Below the pieces are notes generated by a model. That model saw only the letters and a program-made list of their open reading frames with translations. It was not told the DNA's origin and searched no databases. Shown one piece after another: positions 10,591-22,169 of a stretch of DNA of 64,000 nucleotides (positions are counted from its first letter, which is position 1; every line of letters begins with the position of its first letter). Source of the DNA: Acholoe squamosa (taxonomy: Eukaryota; Annelida; Polychaeta; Phyllodocida; Polynoidae); assembly GCA_949317995.1 (NCBI GenBank), contig OX439038.1, forward strand, positions 59,974,813-60,038,812. The letters are read 5' to 3'. The translations under genes and the position numbers were made by a program.

Positions 10591-12574
10591 GCTAAGTAGA
10601 GAATCCACTCTTGTTTCATAAGGTCAATGCAACTTATAACGTTGAATTGGTGGTAAATCGCTAGGGAGACATGAAAGGTCATTTATTCATTGGACCTGCT
10701 GACTGGATGGCATAGACTGACTTTAGATCTACAAGGAAGTATAGTTGCTGCAAAGGGGTAGAGGTAGACTAGGGCCTCGCTGCCACATTCCCTCTGACTG
10801 CAACCCCTGCCCCCAATGACAGACCTGCCCCCTTAATTAGAGCCATTTGTTGGGGAGGTCCACTCTGTAGCCCCCACCCCATCTCCTCCCCTTTCACCTA
10901 CACTGCTTTCCAATGACACACTCCCCTGCTCCCTCATCACAACCATGGACGACGCCATTATGCCCCTGGTTCCGAGTGTGTAGCTCCCGTAGGTCCAAAA
11001 ACTACGGGGCGTGATCTTGGGAGTCACTGTAGGGTTTTGCTGGGGTCTCACCCACCCTTCTGTACCCCTTCCACCAGTCTCGTACCACGAACACCCGAGT
11101 TAAAGCGATTGATGAGAGAATTCCCCAAAATGAAAGTCTGAGCTTGTCTGCCGCCCTGAAAGCCCTTCTCCACTCGAGGCCAGCCCGCTACTCCAATCGA
11201 AGGGCTCCATTATGTGGCCAGGAACGCGCGTCTGTGGTTCACTTCCGCCGGAAGTACTCAAAGGGTGCGCCGGCAGCTTTTCTATGTATACAGGGGATGC
11301 CGGGAGGTCTCCTGCACCCGACCCCACCAAGAACAGGTTTCATAGACGAGAGCAGAAATAGACCCTTTCTACTAGGATAAGAAGACCTAGATCTATATAG
11401 TGGTCAATGGAAAAGAAAAGTCACGTTCAGAATATATGGAGACTTACATTTCAACCAAAACTACGTAGGCCTAGGCCTAGTACCTGTTTAGATATTGGAT
11501 GTGAACATAATGCACATTAGGCCTGCATTGATGATGACAGCGTTTTGGAAAAGGCTGATACATTACATTGATAAGCAATCGGTCCCTTATCCATACAACT
11601 ATTCTATTTCCGATCAAATAATTATTACATTGACAATATGCTACATTGTACCTGCTCAAGGAAGCTCTAAGCGTACTTTTCTAGCGTTACATTTACTGCA
11701 TCAAGACCTGCCAGCTTCACGCTTTTCTGATAGGTGTTTATAGCAGGACCTACCTTTAGCTCCATATAAGCTTACACCATCAGTCACAGATGGAATTAAT
11801 GCCGTACACAACAACCATAGAAAAGCAGCATGTATTCCCATACTTGACCCAGTGCCTTTGATGTGAAGATGGCAGCAGCTCGATGCCATGGGGCCCTATG
11901 TGAGCTCCTCAAGAGCTGCTCTAACCGCCCATCTGAGATCAAACGGAGACTGGTCTAGAGAAGCCATGAGACTTCTTGACAGTTGATTTACCTTGACATC
12001 CCTCCTAATTCAGACCGTCCGGCCTCAAGCCCACCCACATCAACATACTTAAGGGCCTGCGATACGATGTGCTTCTCTGATTTCTTAACACAGCGTACGA
12101 CGTATACGGTTCTATAGTCCCTCATCTTAAAGGGTAGACCTAGAGCTAGTAAATCAGCGTGAATGATCTATGACATTTATTTAAGAATAGGCTTTATAAT
12201 TTGCCATCCTCCTCGGGACAAGTTTGAATTATATAACCATTTTCTCTCCTCTTTAACAAAATAAGAAATAAGGAGATAATATTTCAATGAACAGAGTAAA
12301 GGTACGCCATCTACACCAAGAAATAAAACCATTTTCGCTGGTGTTGGTACAACAAGGTATATTACAAATAAATTGTAAATGTATAATAGAATATTATATA
12401 CATGTACTGTCACACTCTTAGAAACACATATTATTATAAGCCTATAACCACTCTTGAAACGGCTATATCACATCTTGGTATGAGGAATTGTAAATATTAC
12501 CCACTTGTGAAACACCACACTGAATCGATCTGGTGCCATGTTTGCACCTACTGAAGTGAGGAGCCTATTCTCTT
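10591..12574. other. No recognisable gene
   Basis: 10,750-11,350 is distinctly GC-richer, with an open plus-strand frame at 11,144-11,380 and an overlapping minus-strand one, but neither resembles a protein I know. 11,400-12,574 is AT-rich and featureless. Confidence 0.4.
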
Positions 12575-12680
12575 TTTAAAAAAAGGCATAGGGCCTCAAT
12601 TCCTAATTCGGAGTGGTTCATATAATTTCCGTCGGGCAAATTGACACTCTAGATAACACCAAGGGAACGTCTCCTATGGT
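12575..12680 (+). repeat. SINE 3' fragment (same family as 14,448-14,641)
   Basis: Shares AGGGCCTCAATTCCT, the GAGTGGT block and CCAAGGGAACGTCTCCTAT with the 3' half of the SINE at 14,448-14,641. It lacks the tRNA-like head, as expected of a 5'-truncated copy. Confidence 0.65.
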
Positions 12681-13911
12681 CCTTTTCACGGGTGGTGCGT
12701 ATCTTTATTAACGATAGGTATAAATCAAGATAAGCTGAAGATAAGTTCATGGATTTCTTCAAAATTATATTTCTATATAGGCTGTCTTCACAAGTCATGG
12801 ATTTAGACCAACAAGATAACTTGCCTGCCATCAATCTTGGCACATGTCATCTCTCAAATAAGCATCGTCAGGCTATCATTTCCCCTTTCCCTTATTCTGT
12901 TTCATGTTATCTTTTACGAAAACTGGGAGGCCACTCACCATCTTCATGACAAAGTCAACCTATCTTCTTACTATAAAAAGCCATGCATGGAATCCTTAGG
13001 GGGATTTCCCATTCTTCAATGATGTCACCATTTACTTTTAGGCTTGCCTGAAGACAGTTCTGAAGATAGGTCTTCAGCAACCTAGCTTAATGACTGACAA
13101 GGTTGTCCCCTTCATATCAACTACAGGCTTGTTATTGTAGTAGGGGCACATTGTGCTTGCAGGAGTAAGACTGCCCTAACAAATCTTATGTAATATTGCT
13201 GCATAAGTTCCAATCATACAGAGTCATAGGGTATAACCTACGATCACTGACGCTACCCGTAACCTCTCCTCAAAATATACTCCCATGTATAAGGTGCACC
13301 CGGGTATAAGCTGTGTCCCTAAGGTTGGAAAAGGGCTATAAGCCTCACCTGAGATCTGAAGTTTGCTTGGTGAATGACGTGGCTATCTTAATTTGCAGCT
13401 TGAAAAATCCCGTCACAAGTGTTTATGTCACTGAAAGCACAACCGTAGAAGGGCCAACCAATATTTTGCGTGATAAGGGCCCAGTGTTTAGACCTATTGA
13501 GAGGACTGTTTTTCATCCAATGACGTTTTCATATTAAATTTATATATATGTCCATCTATGTACATCTAAGAGAACTTTGTTCCTAGAAATAAACCTTAAC
13601 ACTTGAAAGTCACATACCTTACTTAAAAAACATAATTCAAACCAAATTGGTAAGAAAGAAACCGCCCCTCTTATCACAACTGTTGGCCCTCTATACACTT
13701 TCAGACAAGTGAAGACAATTTGCATTGTTTAATCAATGATTTTGCCATAAAACTATGCATAGCATTCTTTAGTGTTAGAAATGCAAAAATATTATTAAAA
13801 CGACATGTTCTCAAGATATCTTCAAGAATTCATAGATATCTTCAGTAGAATTTGTAAATGTCATTCACCTATACTCCCCTTTGAAGATTATCTTTACCTT
13901 TGGTGAAAAGG

Positions 13912-14160
13912 ACCATAGTAGTCTCAGAAACCACCGATACAAATCCTGCAATTCAGGCTCTGATACCCATAATGGGTCTTTAAAACGATCATACATATAT
14001 AGTGGCCGACTCTCACTTAACAGATATCCAAAAGGTTTCAAACTACTAGTGGTTGCTTTGGGAATTTAAGATAAGATGAACCATTTGTGTACAGCCCCAA
14101 AAGTGTTAATCACACCCATGGATGGGTGCGACCTATGATACCATTTATAAACCTCTTAAA
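13912..14160 (+). repeat. Dispersed repeat R2, uninterrupted copy
   Basis: Shares TCTCAGAAACC, the CATACATA...CTCTCACTT block, CAAAAGGTTTCAAACTA and the CACACCCATGGGTG-like end with 15,216-15,830. There the same sequence is split by two CATAGTCC-family elements, so this copy serves as an approximate empty-site control. Confidence 0.6.
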
Positions 14161-14186
14161 TGGAGGTTGGGCCATTTTGTGAAAAA

Positions 14187-14405
14187 GGTGTAGGGGCCAG
14201 CTCTGGCTGTGAGTCCATGGCGGTATGCCATCTGTCCATGTTCCGGTTGCACCAGCCCTCAGGGGCTGGTCAGCCGGTATAAGCTACCCCCCGTAGGTAG
14301 GGAGGAGTGTAGGGGCCAGCTCTGCCGTAAGGCCAGCAGCCCCATTTCTGGAGATCCCAGCCTCCAGGGGCTGGCATCCGGTGGTAGCTCCCCCTACGTG
14401 TGTAT
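14187..14405 (+). repeat. Two imperfect tandem copies of a GGGGCCAGCTCTG unit
   Basis: TGTAGGGGCCAGCTCTG starts units at about 14,187 and 14,308. Each runs through CAGGGGCTGG to a TAGCTCCCCC/TAAGCTACCCCCC end. It lies directly upstream of the SINE head. Confidence 0.6.
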
Positions 14406-14447
14406 TATACTGATCCAGATGTAGATGGAAGGTAGAGAATGTCAGAC

Positions 14448-14641
14448 GGGGAAGTAGCTCAGCGGTAGAGCTTCCGCCTGCAGGTTGGAGGGTCCCGGGT
14501 TCGACTCCCGGTTCTCCAGGACGTTTTCCGCCAACCTCTATAAAGGCATCTGGAATAGGGCCTCAATTCCTGATTCAGAGTGGTCCAAATCATTTTAGTA
14601 GGACGAAATGACCCCCTACCACCAAGGGAAGGTCTCCTATA
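14448..14641 (+). repeat. tRNA-derived SINE with tRNA-Cys(GCA)-like head
   Basis: The head at 14,448-14,519 has an exact-looking A box (TAGCTCAGCGG) and B box (GGTTCGACTCC), a D arm GCTC/GAGC, an anticodon loop CTGCAGG (GCA, Cys) and a T stem CCGGG/CCCGG. The acceptor stem has mismatches and there is unrelated 3' sequence, so it is a SINE rather than a tRNA gene. The body (GGGCCTCAATTCCTGATTCA) recurs at 12,575-12,680. The pol III promoter boxes are internal. The 3' end abuts the TIR element beginning at 14,642. Confidence 0.75.
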
Positions 14642-15215
14642 AGGTGAGGCTCCACTATGCGTTTTTATTCCGAGAATCACAGCTTTTCTCACAAAATGGG
14701 ACACAAACACAGACTATAGAGTAGTGTTTGTTATCATTGCAAGGTACAAATTGTATGTTGGGGGAGCTATTTATTTATCTGGGGATGTGAATGTGTGTGA
14801 TATCAGGCATACTTCTGTTGTTAAAAATATGTTTTTGTTTACTAAATCAAGCTGATATTATGTAAATATTGCAACCTTTTTACACTGGGGATTCTCCACG
14901 GTTTGATAACAGACAGGTTTGATTTTTACAGGACTGGTTGTTGTTGGACTGCTGTATTGTTATTTATTATGGTACTGTGTTATTCTTTATACAGCAGCAG
15001 GGCACCTAGCCCTATCTGATCAGTGTGACATCTCAGTCACAGGTTTGGAGTATAAACAGACTTATAGGTAAACACACTCCCTGTGATTACAAGTGACCCC
15101 CAAATCTCATGTTTACAACTTTAGATCTCCTGTTTACAGTTTAGGACTGTCAACAGCCTATACCCTAGACATTGACACATGAGAATGTTCCAAAAAATCG
15201 CGTAGTGGAGCCTCC
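14642..15215 (+). mobile_element. TIR element family B, copy 1
   Basis: Starts AGGTGAGGCTCCACTATGCG and ends with the inverted counterpart ATCGCGTAGTGGAGCCT, with the last bases altered. About 574 bp, no ORF. The interior shares TCATGTTTACA and the tract around TACCCTAGACATTGACA, inverted, with the copy at 21,278-21,845, so the two copies lie in opposite orientation. Confidence 0.8.
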
Positions 15216-15292
15216 ACTATTGTCTCAGAAACCATCTATACGAAGACTGATTCGTGACATTCAGACGCTCATGCCCCTAGAGGTTCTTCCTA

Positions 15293-15597
15293 ATAGCCAT
15301 AGTCCACAGAGGAAGGGCGACAAAGGGGGGAGATAAACAAAGTAGGGTGATGTTTTGTCGGGAGATTCTTAATTATTGTCAGGCAGTTTACATCTGAAAA
15401 TATCAAATAATTTAATATTATCTCTCCTTGAATTATCGGCCATTTTTGTCAGATTTTTTTCCCGGTCAGATAATCATTATCTGTAGCAGCTATCACATTT
15501 CAAAGTCCACAGAAATTTCTTTCCCCCCTTTTTCTGCCGAATATACATTATCTGCCCTAGGATCACCCGACAATGGTCATGTGGACTATGGGTATAA
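15293..15597 (-). mobile_element. CATAGTCC family A element, copy 1
   Basis: Bounded by CCATAGTCCACAGAG and GTGGACTATGGGTATAA. The interior (CCTTGAATTATCGGCC, GATAATCATTATCTG, CACATTTCAAAGTCCACAG) is the reverse complement of the copies at 21.1 and 25.7 kb. About 305 bp, non-coding, MITE-like. Confidence 0.85.
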
Positions 15598-15687
15598 TGC
15601 CCATAGTCCACAGGCCTCTATTGCGCGAATGTGCCATACAAATCCTATATAAATCTAGCGAATGAGGCCTAGTGGACTATAGGTATA
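15598..15687. mobile_element. CATAGTCC short hairpin element (type C), copy 1
   Basis: About 90 bp with the same ends as family A (CCCATAGTCCAC...GTGGACTATAGGTATAA) but arms continuing into GGCCTC/GAGGCC, giving a hairpin with a short AT-rich loop. Directly abuts the family A copy on its left. Confidence 0.75.
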
Positions 15688-15863
15688 AGATGAATAAACT
15701 ATCATACATACTCTCACTTTACAGATATTCAAAAGGCTTCAAACTAGATTTTGGAGTCACCTTTTGCATTCAGCTCTCAAGTGTTGATCACACCCATGGG
15801 TGTGACCTCTGATACCATTTTATAAACCTCCAGGCCGAGGATGGAAACACTGCTTTTCTCTAA

Positions 15864-16057
15864 TAATACCCATAGTCCACACAGCTTTTATCGGCCGATG
15901 ATAGGGCAGATAATGCATGATCAGTAGACAAAGAGGGTAGAATCTATCCTGTGGACTTTGAAATGTGACAGTTGCTTGCTTGATATTTTCAGATGTAAAC
16001 TGCACGACAATAATTAAGAATCCCCGACAAAACATCCCTGATGGACTATGGCTATAA
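15864..16057 (+). mobile_element. CATAGTCC family A element, internally deleted copy 2
   Basis: Starts TAATACCCATAGTCCACA and ends GGACTATGGCTATAA. It joins GTTGCTTGC directly to TTGATATTTTCAGATG, so the roughly 110-bp middle present in other copies is missing. Confidence 0.8.
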
Positions 16058-16115
16058 GATCGAGCCATACACACAATTCTCAGAGAGAACTATGAGTGTG
16101 GCTTTGCAATGTGAC

Positions 16116-16208
16116 ATCGATAGTCCACTAGGCCTCTGTCCCAGATATTCATAGAGGAAATGTATGGCTCAATCGCACGACAGAGGCCAAGTGGACTATG
16201 GGTTTGAC
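16116..16208. mobile_element. CATAGTCC short hairpin element (type C), copy 2
   Basis: GATAGTCCACTAGGCCTCTG opens and CAGAGGCCAAGTGGACTAT closes the element, with an AATGTATGGCTC loop region shared with the copy at 21,973. Confidence 0.75.
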
Positions 16209-18060
16209 ACAGAGAGCCCAAGGTGATTGTGAGAGAATATCCTCATTTGCCAGATAGACAGGACAGCATAACACAGGGCAAGCTCTCTGAAATATATCCG
16301 GTTATGATTTTACAGACAAGGTTTCTTGGTTACATCTCAAAGCTGAGTTCGTTTTTTTAGTAATTTCCTTATGGAAATCAATGATCAGCAACAATTTTAT
16401 AAAATAAGACAAACAGAAAACGCTTCACTCGCAAAACTCGAATGACCAGACACGGGAAATTGAAATAGTTAGAAAGGAAGGAAATTTAAAACCATGATGA
16501 AAACTGGAAATGTCAATTCAGGGAAAGAGGATATCAGTGCCTTTTGTTCAATGATGTCTTCTCTCTCACTTTCTTCCCCCGCCCCCACTAGAAAAAAAAC
16601 AAGTATACCCAAAATAATACATGACCAGGACAGAGAGCATCTAAGGAAGAAAACTCCATCAGTAGGCTACTGTAGCTTGCTCGCCTGGTATCAATGCCAC
16701 AACTTAAACCATACCCACTGTGATGGTCACCTTTTCATAAAGTATCTAATTAGTGGATGAAGGGACTGAGGATCCCCTGCATGTCAAAGCCCCCCCCCCC
16801 CTTACAGAGGACCCTGTGATGTGACAGACAATTTAGCGTAGAAAAAAGGGGGGCAGCCTAGAAATTTGCCTCCTAGGCCCATGACAAAGAGCACACTGTG
16901 ACGGACATAGATAAGAAAATTTTGTATATATATATAAAGAGACATTATTAAAAAAAGTCATGAGATGACTACAAAGGGTAAGGTTAAGGATGAGGGATAG
17001 GGAAATGGTTAGAGTCAGGGAGAGGGTCAGGGTTAGTGTTAGGACATAATGTGATTGACATAGACAATGCATATGTAGAGAGAGCATAAAAAAATTCGAT
17101 GCACGTCCTTCAGAATGAAGTTCAATTGAACAGAAGGGTGTTGCTCCTATGGTAAATAGAGCTGTCAGTATGTGCCCTCTTTTCAAAACAAGTCATGCTC
17201 TGCTTCACCATTCAACTTGCACTCACCACATTAGTCTGAAAAGTCACCTGCCTTGTTTAAAATAGAGAGAGCTGCACTATCAGGTACCACTCGTGTCACA
17301 GACTCTATAGTCTACTATACTGACTGACTTCTATCAACTAGGTACCTACTCAAATCACCCTTTTCTAGCACTGGTGAGCAACACAAGTGAAAAGTAATCA
17401 CTAGGGTAGACTAATTATAACCTAAAGACGGCCGTTCCTGTGCGTGTTTTCCTTGACTGACCTTTGGTGGCCTTTATCTTAGACACCAAGAAGTACCTAA
17501 GTTTGCTGATGGTACCATTATAGAGAGTATTGTTTGGAAATATTGTTCAACAATACATTTTGTATATGCTAGCGCTTTGCATTATGAATATTTCAACGTT
17601 TGTGGAAACATTCCAAATCCCTTATTTTCACCTTGAGCCGTCCACTTTTTACCTTGAGACGTCCACTTGACACTCAGCCCTTGATGATGTTTATTTGGAA
17701 TCAAACTATCATATGAAAACTGAATATGTGTCTTACATAAAGATACAATACAATGGTACTGTTGATGTGACAACATTGTAATGAAAACGTCAGTTATGTA
17801 GTGGCTAAATAGGAAGGGCAATTTTACAACATAGCATGCCTATTATGACTGTAATTCTCATCAAAACAGAGGTAATAATCCTAACGTTGCAATATATAGG
17901 CTTTGTCTTAGCTGCCCTTTATTTCCCTCCCAACATAAATCATATTAACCCTGTACTAGACATCATAATTATGCTTTCAGTACCACACAGTTCCTTTACA
18001 TACTACTAATAGTGGGATAACAGTAGAGATTGACATGTATACATATATCAATGTGTTATC
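16209..18060. other. No recognisable gene; one dispersed repeat
   Basis: Includes a poly-C tract near 16,790 and a degenerate (GGTTAG/GAGGGT)-like tract at 16,978-17,042. A segment at 17,125-17,310 is repeated inverted at 39,170-39,345 (AAGTTGAATGGTGAAGCA and CAGGTGACTTTTCAGACTAA blocks). Otherwise AT-rich and featureless. Confidence 0.45.
17125..17310 (-). repeat. Dispersed repeat R4, copy 1
   Basis: Reverse complement of 39,170-39,345: shared blocks include GGGTGTTGCTCCTAT, TATGTGCCCTCTTTTC, CACCATTCAACTTGCACTCA and AAAATAGAGAGAGCTGCACT. No ORF. Confidence 0.75.
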
Positions 18061-18062
18061 CA

Positions 18063-19510
18063 CCCATGTAGCAAGCCCGCTCGGGGCCAAATTGGTTTTA
18101 CCCGGGATAAGGTGGTTCAAAGCGGGCAGTATTCAGTACATGGGTTTTAGGTTCGGCAGATGCTGGGTTTCCAGTCAGGGCCACACATGGCAGCCCAAAA
18201 CAGGCAAACCCACTTTAGCCCGTTGGGCTCCCAATGGGTTTTGTCCTCAGCATACGGTCTGGGCCACATTGGGCCGCCCGATTTGGGCACTGGTCAGCTT
18301 TAAAATGGGCAACCACATTGGGCCCAGGATGGTTTCAAAATGGGCATCCCAAGATGGGTACTTAGCTGCATAAAGTCTTCCCAGTCTGGGGTGAGAGTGG
18401 GTTTGGACAGGGCAGCCTCATCTTCTGAACTGTTCTAAACTCTGTGATGAGTGTTCCCCCTCCCTCTCTCTTTTTTGTTCATCCCTCCCCTATCCATCCC
18501 CTACCCCTTCCATCTCCTCCTCATTCCACTCAACCTGCCCTGCCCTTTCCCCCTCTCACCCCGCTCTGCCCTGCCCTTCTGTCACCCTGCCCTCCCTGGG
18601 CCTCCCTAGCCCACTTAAAAGGGTCTATTTCTCCTCTTTCCTATCCCCTCAGGATGTGTGTGGTGCACATATGCGCAGGCACTGACACATTCCTCTGTGA
18701 ATTTGTGTAATGAGGATCTCACCATGAATATGACCTTAGCTGTCGAAATGGTGTTAAAAATCTATTACTCACTCACTCTCACTCCCAGCCCTCACCCTGC
18801 CTTGCCCTGCCCTGCTCTCACCCTACCCTGCCCTGCTCTCGCCCTGCCCTGCCCTGCTCTTGCCCTGCCCTGCCCTACTCTCATCCTGCCCTGCCCTCCT
18901 CTCACCCTGCCCTGCCCTGCTCTCACCCTTGCCCTGCCCTGCTCTCACCCTGCCCTGACCTGCTCTCGCCCTGCCATGCCTAGCTCTCACCCTGCCATGC
19001 CCTACTCTCACCCTGCACTGCCCTGGCATCTCCTTCGCTCACATGCCCTGTCCTGCCCTGCTCTCACCCTGCCCTGCCCTGCTCTTACCCTGCCCTGCTC
19101 TCACCCTGCCCTGTCCTACTCTCACCCTGCCCTGTCCTACTCTCACCCTGCACTGCCCTGGCATCTCCTTTGCTCACATGCCCTGCCCTGCTCTCACCCT
19201 GCCCTGCCCTGCCCTCATCTCACCCTGCCTTGCCCTCTTCTCACCCTGCCCTGCCCTCCTCTCACCCTGCCCTGCCCTCCCCCCTCCCTTCCCTCCACCA
19301 CTGCTGTAGGACACTTTCCCTATACCATTAATACACAGGTAGGTTCATAGTAGGGATCCAGATATTTCATGTAAAAGGCAACAATGACTAGTCCTGGAAA
19401 GAACAGCTTCATGTCTTTCTTTTTACTAGTAGGCTTGCAAGGTGTATTTGTGGTGTGGGGGCAAACAGGTCCCACACTTGGCCAGGTATAAGAGGACTAT
19501 ATATAGAGGC
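18063..19510 (+). mobile_element. CCCTGC-rich interspersed element, copy 1
   Basis: The left part (about 18,063-18,440: CACCCATGTAGCAAGCCCG, many GGGCCACA/TGGGC motifs), a pyrimidine-rich centre and the right part (TAGGCTTGCAAGGTGTATTT to GAGGACTATATATAG) are all matched in inverted orientation at 36,577-37,735. The centre at 18,780-19,290 is a degenerate minisatellite of CCCTGCCCTGCTCTCA units. The long proline/leucine-rich frames on either strand come from the repeat and are not genes. The element class is unknown; a self-complementary TATATAGTCCTC end is visible in the second copy. Confidence 0.7.
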
Positions 19511-20089
19511 AATTGAGAAACCAAAAATATCCCCTGCACCTGTAGGCCAGTCCATGGCAGACTCACTACAAAGTGGTAGTGAATTCTACTACCCATACCA
19601 AACTTATTTCTTTTAGACATAAGACAACTGGAATAGACTACTAAATCAGATATGAAGTAATAATGTGCAGACTTTCTCATAGTCTGGAAATACTTAGATG
19701 TTTCTAGTCAAAAGTGCAAATCAAGGTCATCTGAGTAGTAGTGGAATGGCAACACCATTTCTATTGCACTGAACTTGGAACAAGAGCAGATATGCAGAGG
19801 TAAGTCATTATGAACTTGAAGGCTCTCTTCTCTACTCCTACATAGGGAATTAGTAGGGGAAGATTGAGGCCAGAATTTCACTTTAATGAATCAAAGTGCC
19901 TTGTGTTGGCTGAATGAGTTTGATTCAAATGAATGGTACTGCTCTGCCTTTCCACTTGGGTAGATATTGCATTTACTGCTTTGGTGATGGGGGGGGGTTA
20001 GATTAGCTCAAGGATTTGTTGCTTATTGACCTTTAAAAAAAGAAAAGATTTTGGATAAATTTCTCAAAAAGAATTTTTAACATGTCACC
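19511..20089. other. No recognisable gene
   Basis: Mixed-composition sequence with a G tract at about 19,990 and no repeat or coding signal I can support. Confidence 0.4.
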
Positions 20090-20345
20090 ACTAATTTTTC
20101 ATCAAATCGGGCAGCCCACTTTAGGCCACACCAAAAACCCATGTTAAACTCACCTTGAGCCCAAATCGGTGAGCCCAATTTCAAACAGATCTGTGCCCGA
20201 ATCGGTTAGCCCAGTGTGGCCCAGACCCTTTGCTGAGGACAAAACCCATCGGGCGCCCACTGTGTTAACCCAGTGTGGCCCACATCAGGAGCCCGCTCTG
20301 GCCCAGACTCGGGCCACACCATTTTTGCTACCTGGGCAGTGGAAT
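20090..20345 (+). repeat. GCCCA-rich segment related to the CCCTGC element flank
   Basis: Dense in AGCCCA and GTGTGGCCCA motifs and containing TGAGGACAAAACCCATCGGG. This corresponds to TGAGGACAAAGCCCATTGGG at about 37,531 and, inverted, to about 18,230. Probably a fragment of the same element family. Confidence 0.55.
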
Positions 20346-20362
20346 GCCGCACCCAAACAATC

Positions 20363-20363
<1 letters not shown>

Positions 20364-20396
<33 letters not shown>
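20364..20396. repeat. (TA)n microsatellite
   Basis: Pure TA run of about 16 units. Confidence 0.95.
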
Positions 20397-20398
<2 letters not shown>

Positions 20399-21097
20399 TC
20401 TTGTGATGTTATACTATGTAATAAATGGTTTCTACTCGGTTGAATGCATACATTACTCTGTAAGTGGTGGTTGTCTCATGGTGAAATTGGTATGCTTGGG
20501 GAAATGAGTTCTGAACTGAAAGTATCTAACATTTCTATACTTTTGTTTATGCCATCATTTAACATGGGTACTTCAGTGTATTGTTATGCAATGATAACTA
20601 CTCAATTTGTCATAGGAAATTATTCTATGGGATACTATGACACCTCTATTTCAAATATATTAGGGCCCGGGCCTATAAAAAAACATGAAAAGGGGAGAAA
20701 ACAAGATGGCAGGTGGATGACTCGAGGTATGTGGTCGTCTTTGGGTTAATCTACCCAACGTGGAAAGCTAGTTCTGCAGAAGAGGCACTTCTTGGCCAGT
20801 ACTACCTTTTCCCATATAGGCAACCCCCTCCAGGGGCCCTCTGACTGGGGGCCTTGAGTGCAGGGGCTTCTGGTCTGGGGGCCTTTTGTCCAGGGGGCGC
20901 AAATTCTTACACCAGCAAAGAACAGTTGTACAAAAAACCTACGCTTTACCTAACATAGGAAATCGGTATTTTTAACTCACGTATGAACATAGTAATCTTG
21001 AAGGGCATCAAATACTACTTTAAAAGATTCTACTGCGCAGGGCCTGCGTAAAGATGGCATAACACAATACTGTCATGGTACGTTTGTAAATATCTAC
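20397..21097. other. No recognisable gene
   Basis: Includes a G/C-rich local repeat GGGGGCCTT(T/G) at 20,847-20,900. No coding similarity. Confidence 0.4.
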
Positions 21098-21972
21098 ATA
21101 ATACCCATAGTCCACAGAGCTTCTATCGCCCGATCATAGGGCAGATAATGCATGATCGGCACACAAAGGGGGTAGAAAATATCCTGTGGACTTTGAAATG
21201 TGACAGTTGCTTGCAGATAATGATTATCTGACTAAAAAAATCTGACAAAAATGGCCGATAATTCAAGGGGAGATAATAGGTGAGGCTCCACTACGCGATT
21301 TTTTTGGTACATTCTCACCTAATTTTACCCCTATAGTGCCTAAGGTATAGGGTGTTGACATTCCTATATTGTAAACATGAGATTCATAATTGTAAACATG
21401 AGATTTCAGGGGTTATTTTATGGGTGATCTCTCTCCTTATCTGCCATATTTACCAACTAACCTGCACCTACATAGATTCTGTGATTGGGTGGGAGTTCAA
21501 TATATAAACATCAAAATAGCAAAATATAAATAACAACACAGCAGTCACACAGATCGCAGGGTCTTGTACTGTAAAAATCGAACCTGTCTGACCTGTCTGT
21601 CAGTGTGAAAGTCTGCAATATTTACAATAGGTCAACTTGATTTAGTAAACAAAAACATCTTTTGGCAACAAAAATGTGTCTGAGATTGTACACACAAAGC
21701 CTTCCCCTCAGAAACAAAAATCTCTCTCAACCTTCTATTTACACCTAAAAATAACAACAAATACCACTCTATAATCGGTGTTTGTGTCTGCTTTTGTGAG
21801 AATAGCACAGATTTTCGGCAAAAATCGCATAGTGGAGCCTCACCTAATATCAAATTATTTGATATTTTCAGATATTAACTGCCGACAATAATTAAGAAAT
21901 TCCCGACAATACATCCCCAATTTTGATTATCTTCCCCCCTTGTCGGCCTCCTTCTGTTGACTATGGCTATAA
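21098..21972 (+). mobile_element. CATAGTCC family A element, copy 3, carrying a nested family B element
   Basis: Starts ATAATACCCATAGTCCACAG and ends GACTATGGCTATAA. After removing the family B insert (21,278-21,845) about 307 bp remain, the length of the uninterrupted copies at 25,713 and 15,293. Confidence 0.85.
21278..21845 (-). mobile_element. TIR element family B, copy 2, nested
   Basis: Ends are AGGTGAGGCTCCACTACGCG and the inverse, CGCATAGTGGAGCCTCACCT: near-perfect TIRs of about 24 bp including the adjoining ATTTT/AAAAT. Flanked by AAT on both sides. The corresponding uninterrupted sequence at 25,870-25,890 reads GATATAATATCAAATTATTT, which shows the precise empty site. No ORF of note. 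Confidence 0.88.
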
Positions 21973-22065
21973 CACCTATAGTCCACTAGGCCTCTGTCGC
22001 AGAAATTTATATAGGAAATGTATGGCTCAATCGCACAGCAGAGGCCAAGTGGACTATCGACATAA
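21973..22065. mobile_element. CATAGTCC short hairpin element (type C), copy 3
   Basis: CACCTATAGTCCACTAGGCC at the left and GAGGCCAAGTGGACTAT at the right, with a GGAAATGTATGGCTCAATCG centre shared with the copy at 16,116. Confidence 0.75.
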
Positions 22066-22152
22066 CAGCGATAGTCCTCTGGGCCTCTGTCGCAGAAATT
22101 TACACAGGAAATGTGATTGCGAGACAAAAGACAAGTGGACTATGGGTATAAG
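22066..22152. mobile_element. CATAGTCC short hairpin element (type C), copy 4
   Basis: GATAGTCCTCTGGGCCTCTG to AAGTGGACTATGGGTATAA. The right arm is more degenerate (ACAAAAGAC). Abuts copy 3. Confidence 0.7.
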
Positions 22153-22169
22153 TGAGATACTGGATGGAT

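Larger units (their letters stand above)
15216..15830 (+). repeat. Dispersed repeat R2, copy split by CATAGTCC-family elements
   Basis: The outer parts (15,216-15,290 and 15,688-15,830) match 13,912-14,160. The middle is occupied by two CATAGTCC-family elements. Confidence 0.6.

Noticed and set aside
11144..11380. GC-richer overlapping frames at 11.1-11.4 kb as a host exon
   Set aside because: No recognisable domain, no splice-site support and open on both strands; insufficient evidence.
14448..14519. Functional tRNA-Cys gene
   Set aside because: Acceptor-stem mismatches and a SINE body shared with 12,575-12,680 indicate a SINE head.
16978..17042. Telomere-like GGTTAG tract
   Set aside because: Too degenerate and short; better described as low-complexity sequence.
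18444..19350. 230-codon proline/leucine-rich frame (and the counterparts at 36,796-37,329)
   Set aside because: A by-product of the CCCTGC minisatellite; no other domain and no conservation between the two copies.
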